A stretch of DNA of 58,349 bases from Athalassotoga sp049965695 (GTDB lineage Bacteria > Thermotogota > Thermotogae > Mesoaciditogales > Mesoaciditogaceae), in assembly GCF_049965695.1 (NCBI RefSeq), contig NZ_JBMFWB010000014.1, forward strand, positions 1-58,349. The letters are read 5' to 3'. Made by a program: the position numbers and the translations under genes. Below, in pieces: positions 58,219-58,349 of the stretch. The notes beneath the pieces are model-generated. The model ran no database searches. It was given only the letters and a program-made list of their open reading frames with translations, and had not been told where the DNA came from. Positions within the stretch are counted from its first letter, which is position 1. Each line of letters opens with the position of its first letter.

Positions 58219-58349
58219 AACCTTTGATCCGGCAGGTGCCCATAATGGCACGTAGCACGTGGCTCGTAGCATGTAGAAAAAACAGAGATTAGGGATCAGA
58301 CATTAGAGAAATTTGTGACGCGTAACGCGTGATCCGTAATCAGAAAAAC
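58219..58349 (+). repeat. Composite repeat at the right window edge (copy F)
   Basis: Immediately after the SHOCT stop codon, GATCCGGCAGGTGCC resembles the inner right end of the MITE family. Then 58253-58349 is the inverted partner of 43499-43595 (93 of 97 positions the same). The element runs out of the window, so its full length is unknown. Confidence 0.75.

Overview
The window reads as a chromosomal segment of an anaerobic, moderately AT-rich bacterium. My best guess is Thermotogota (a Mesoaciditoga/Kosmotoga-like lineage). This is an inference from the gene mix: a bacterial V/A-type ATPase, [FeFe] hydrogenase with HydE and HydG, lysine 2,3-aminomutase, GlgC/GlgD, a TonB-ExbB-ExbD set, and a radA-disA-yacL-ispD block shared with Firmicutes. 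Coding density is very high, genes commonly overlap by 4 bases, and several convergent gene pairs abut or overlap at their stop codons.

Layout. 3-3829 (+): radA (5' end cut by the window), disA, a PIN-TRAM membrane protein and ispD. 4003-10012 (+): a sulfur-type locus behind a good sigma70 promoter: DsrE-like protein, TauE/SafE permease, a dithiol flavoprotein, a YeeE/YedE permease with an in-frame TGA near its 5' end, a 2[4Fe-4S] ferredoxin, DUF169, a small helical protein, a DUF2250-like winged helix and a second DsrE-like protein. 10131-12100: K+ channel and a convergent LysR regulator. 12311-17075 (-): [FeFe] hydrogenase, a 23-codon ORF with a strong ribosome site, hydG, a small overlapping gene and hydE. 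17188-17262: tRNA-Glu. 17350-26143 (+): PEGA-domain envelope protein, kamA, a P-loop protein, dnaN, ispF, ecfT, comB, a lytic transglycosylase and an HD hydrolase. 26144-33766 (-): V-ATPase F-E-A-B-D, nagA, exbB, exbD and tonB, preceded by tRNA-Thr and its promoter. 33899-42699 (-): asnS, ruvB, yggT, nadK, a sigma54-type activator, glyA, glgD, glgC. 42700-43696: repeat-rich island. 43697-50616: EamA transporter, then on the minus strand gatA, gatB, folP, folK, nadE and a SHOCT protein. 50736-54351: M20 amidohydrolase, fabG, MFS transporter, ChrB-like protein. 54501-58218 (+): a copper operon with a CsoR-type operator, copA, copZ, csoR, DUF302, DUF1858 and a second SHOCT protein.

The most notable non-genic content is a dispersed, long-hairpin, MITE-like repeat of about 140-150 bp (two full and several partial copies), an inverted pair of REP-like hairpins, and a 97-bp cassette present in inverted orientation at 43.5 kb and at the right edge of the window. 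The best candidate for an undescribed system is the sulfur locus at 4-10 kb. The hydrogenase-maturation small ORFs and the extended copper operon are secondary candidates. No CRISPR array, transposase, phage gene or rRNA was seen.
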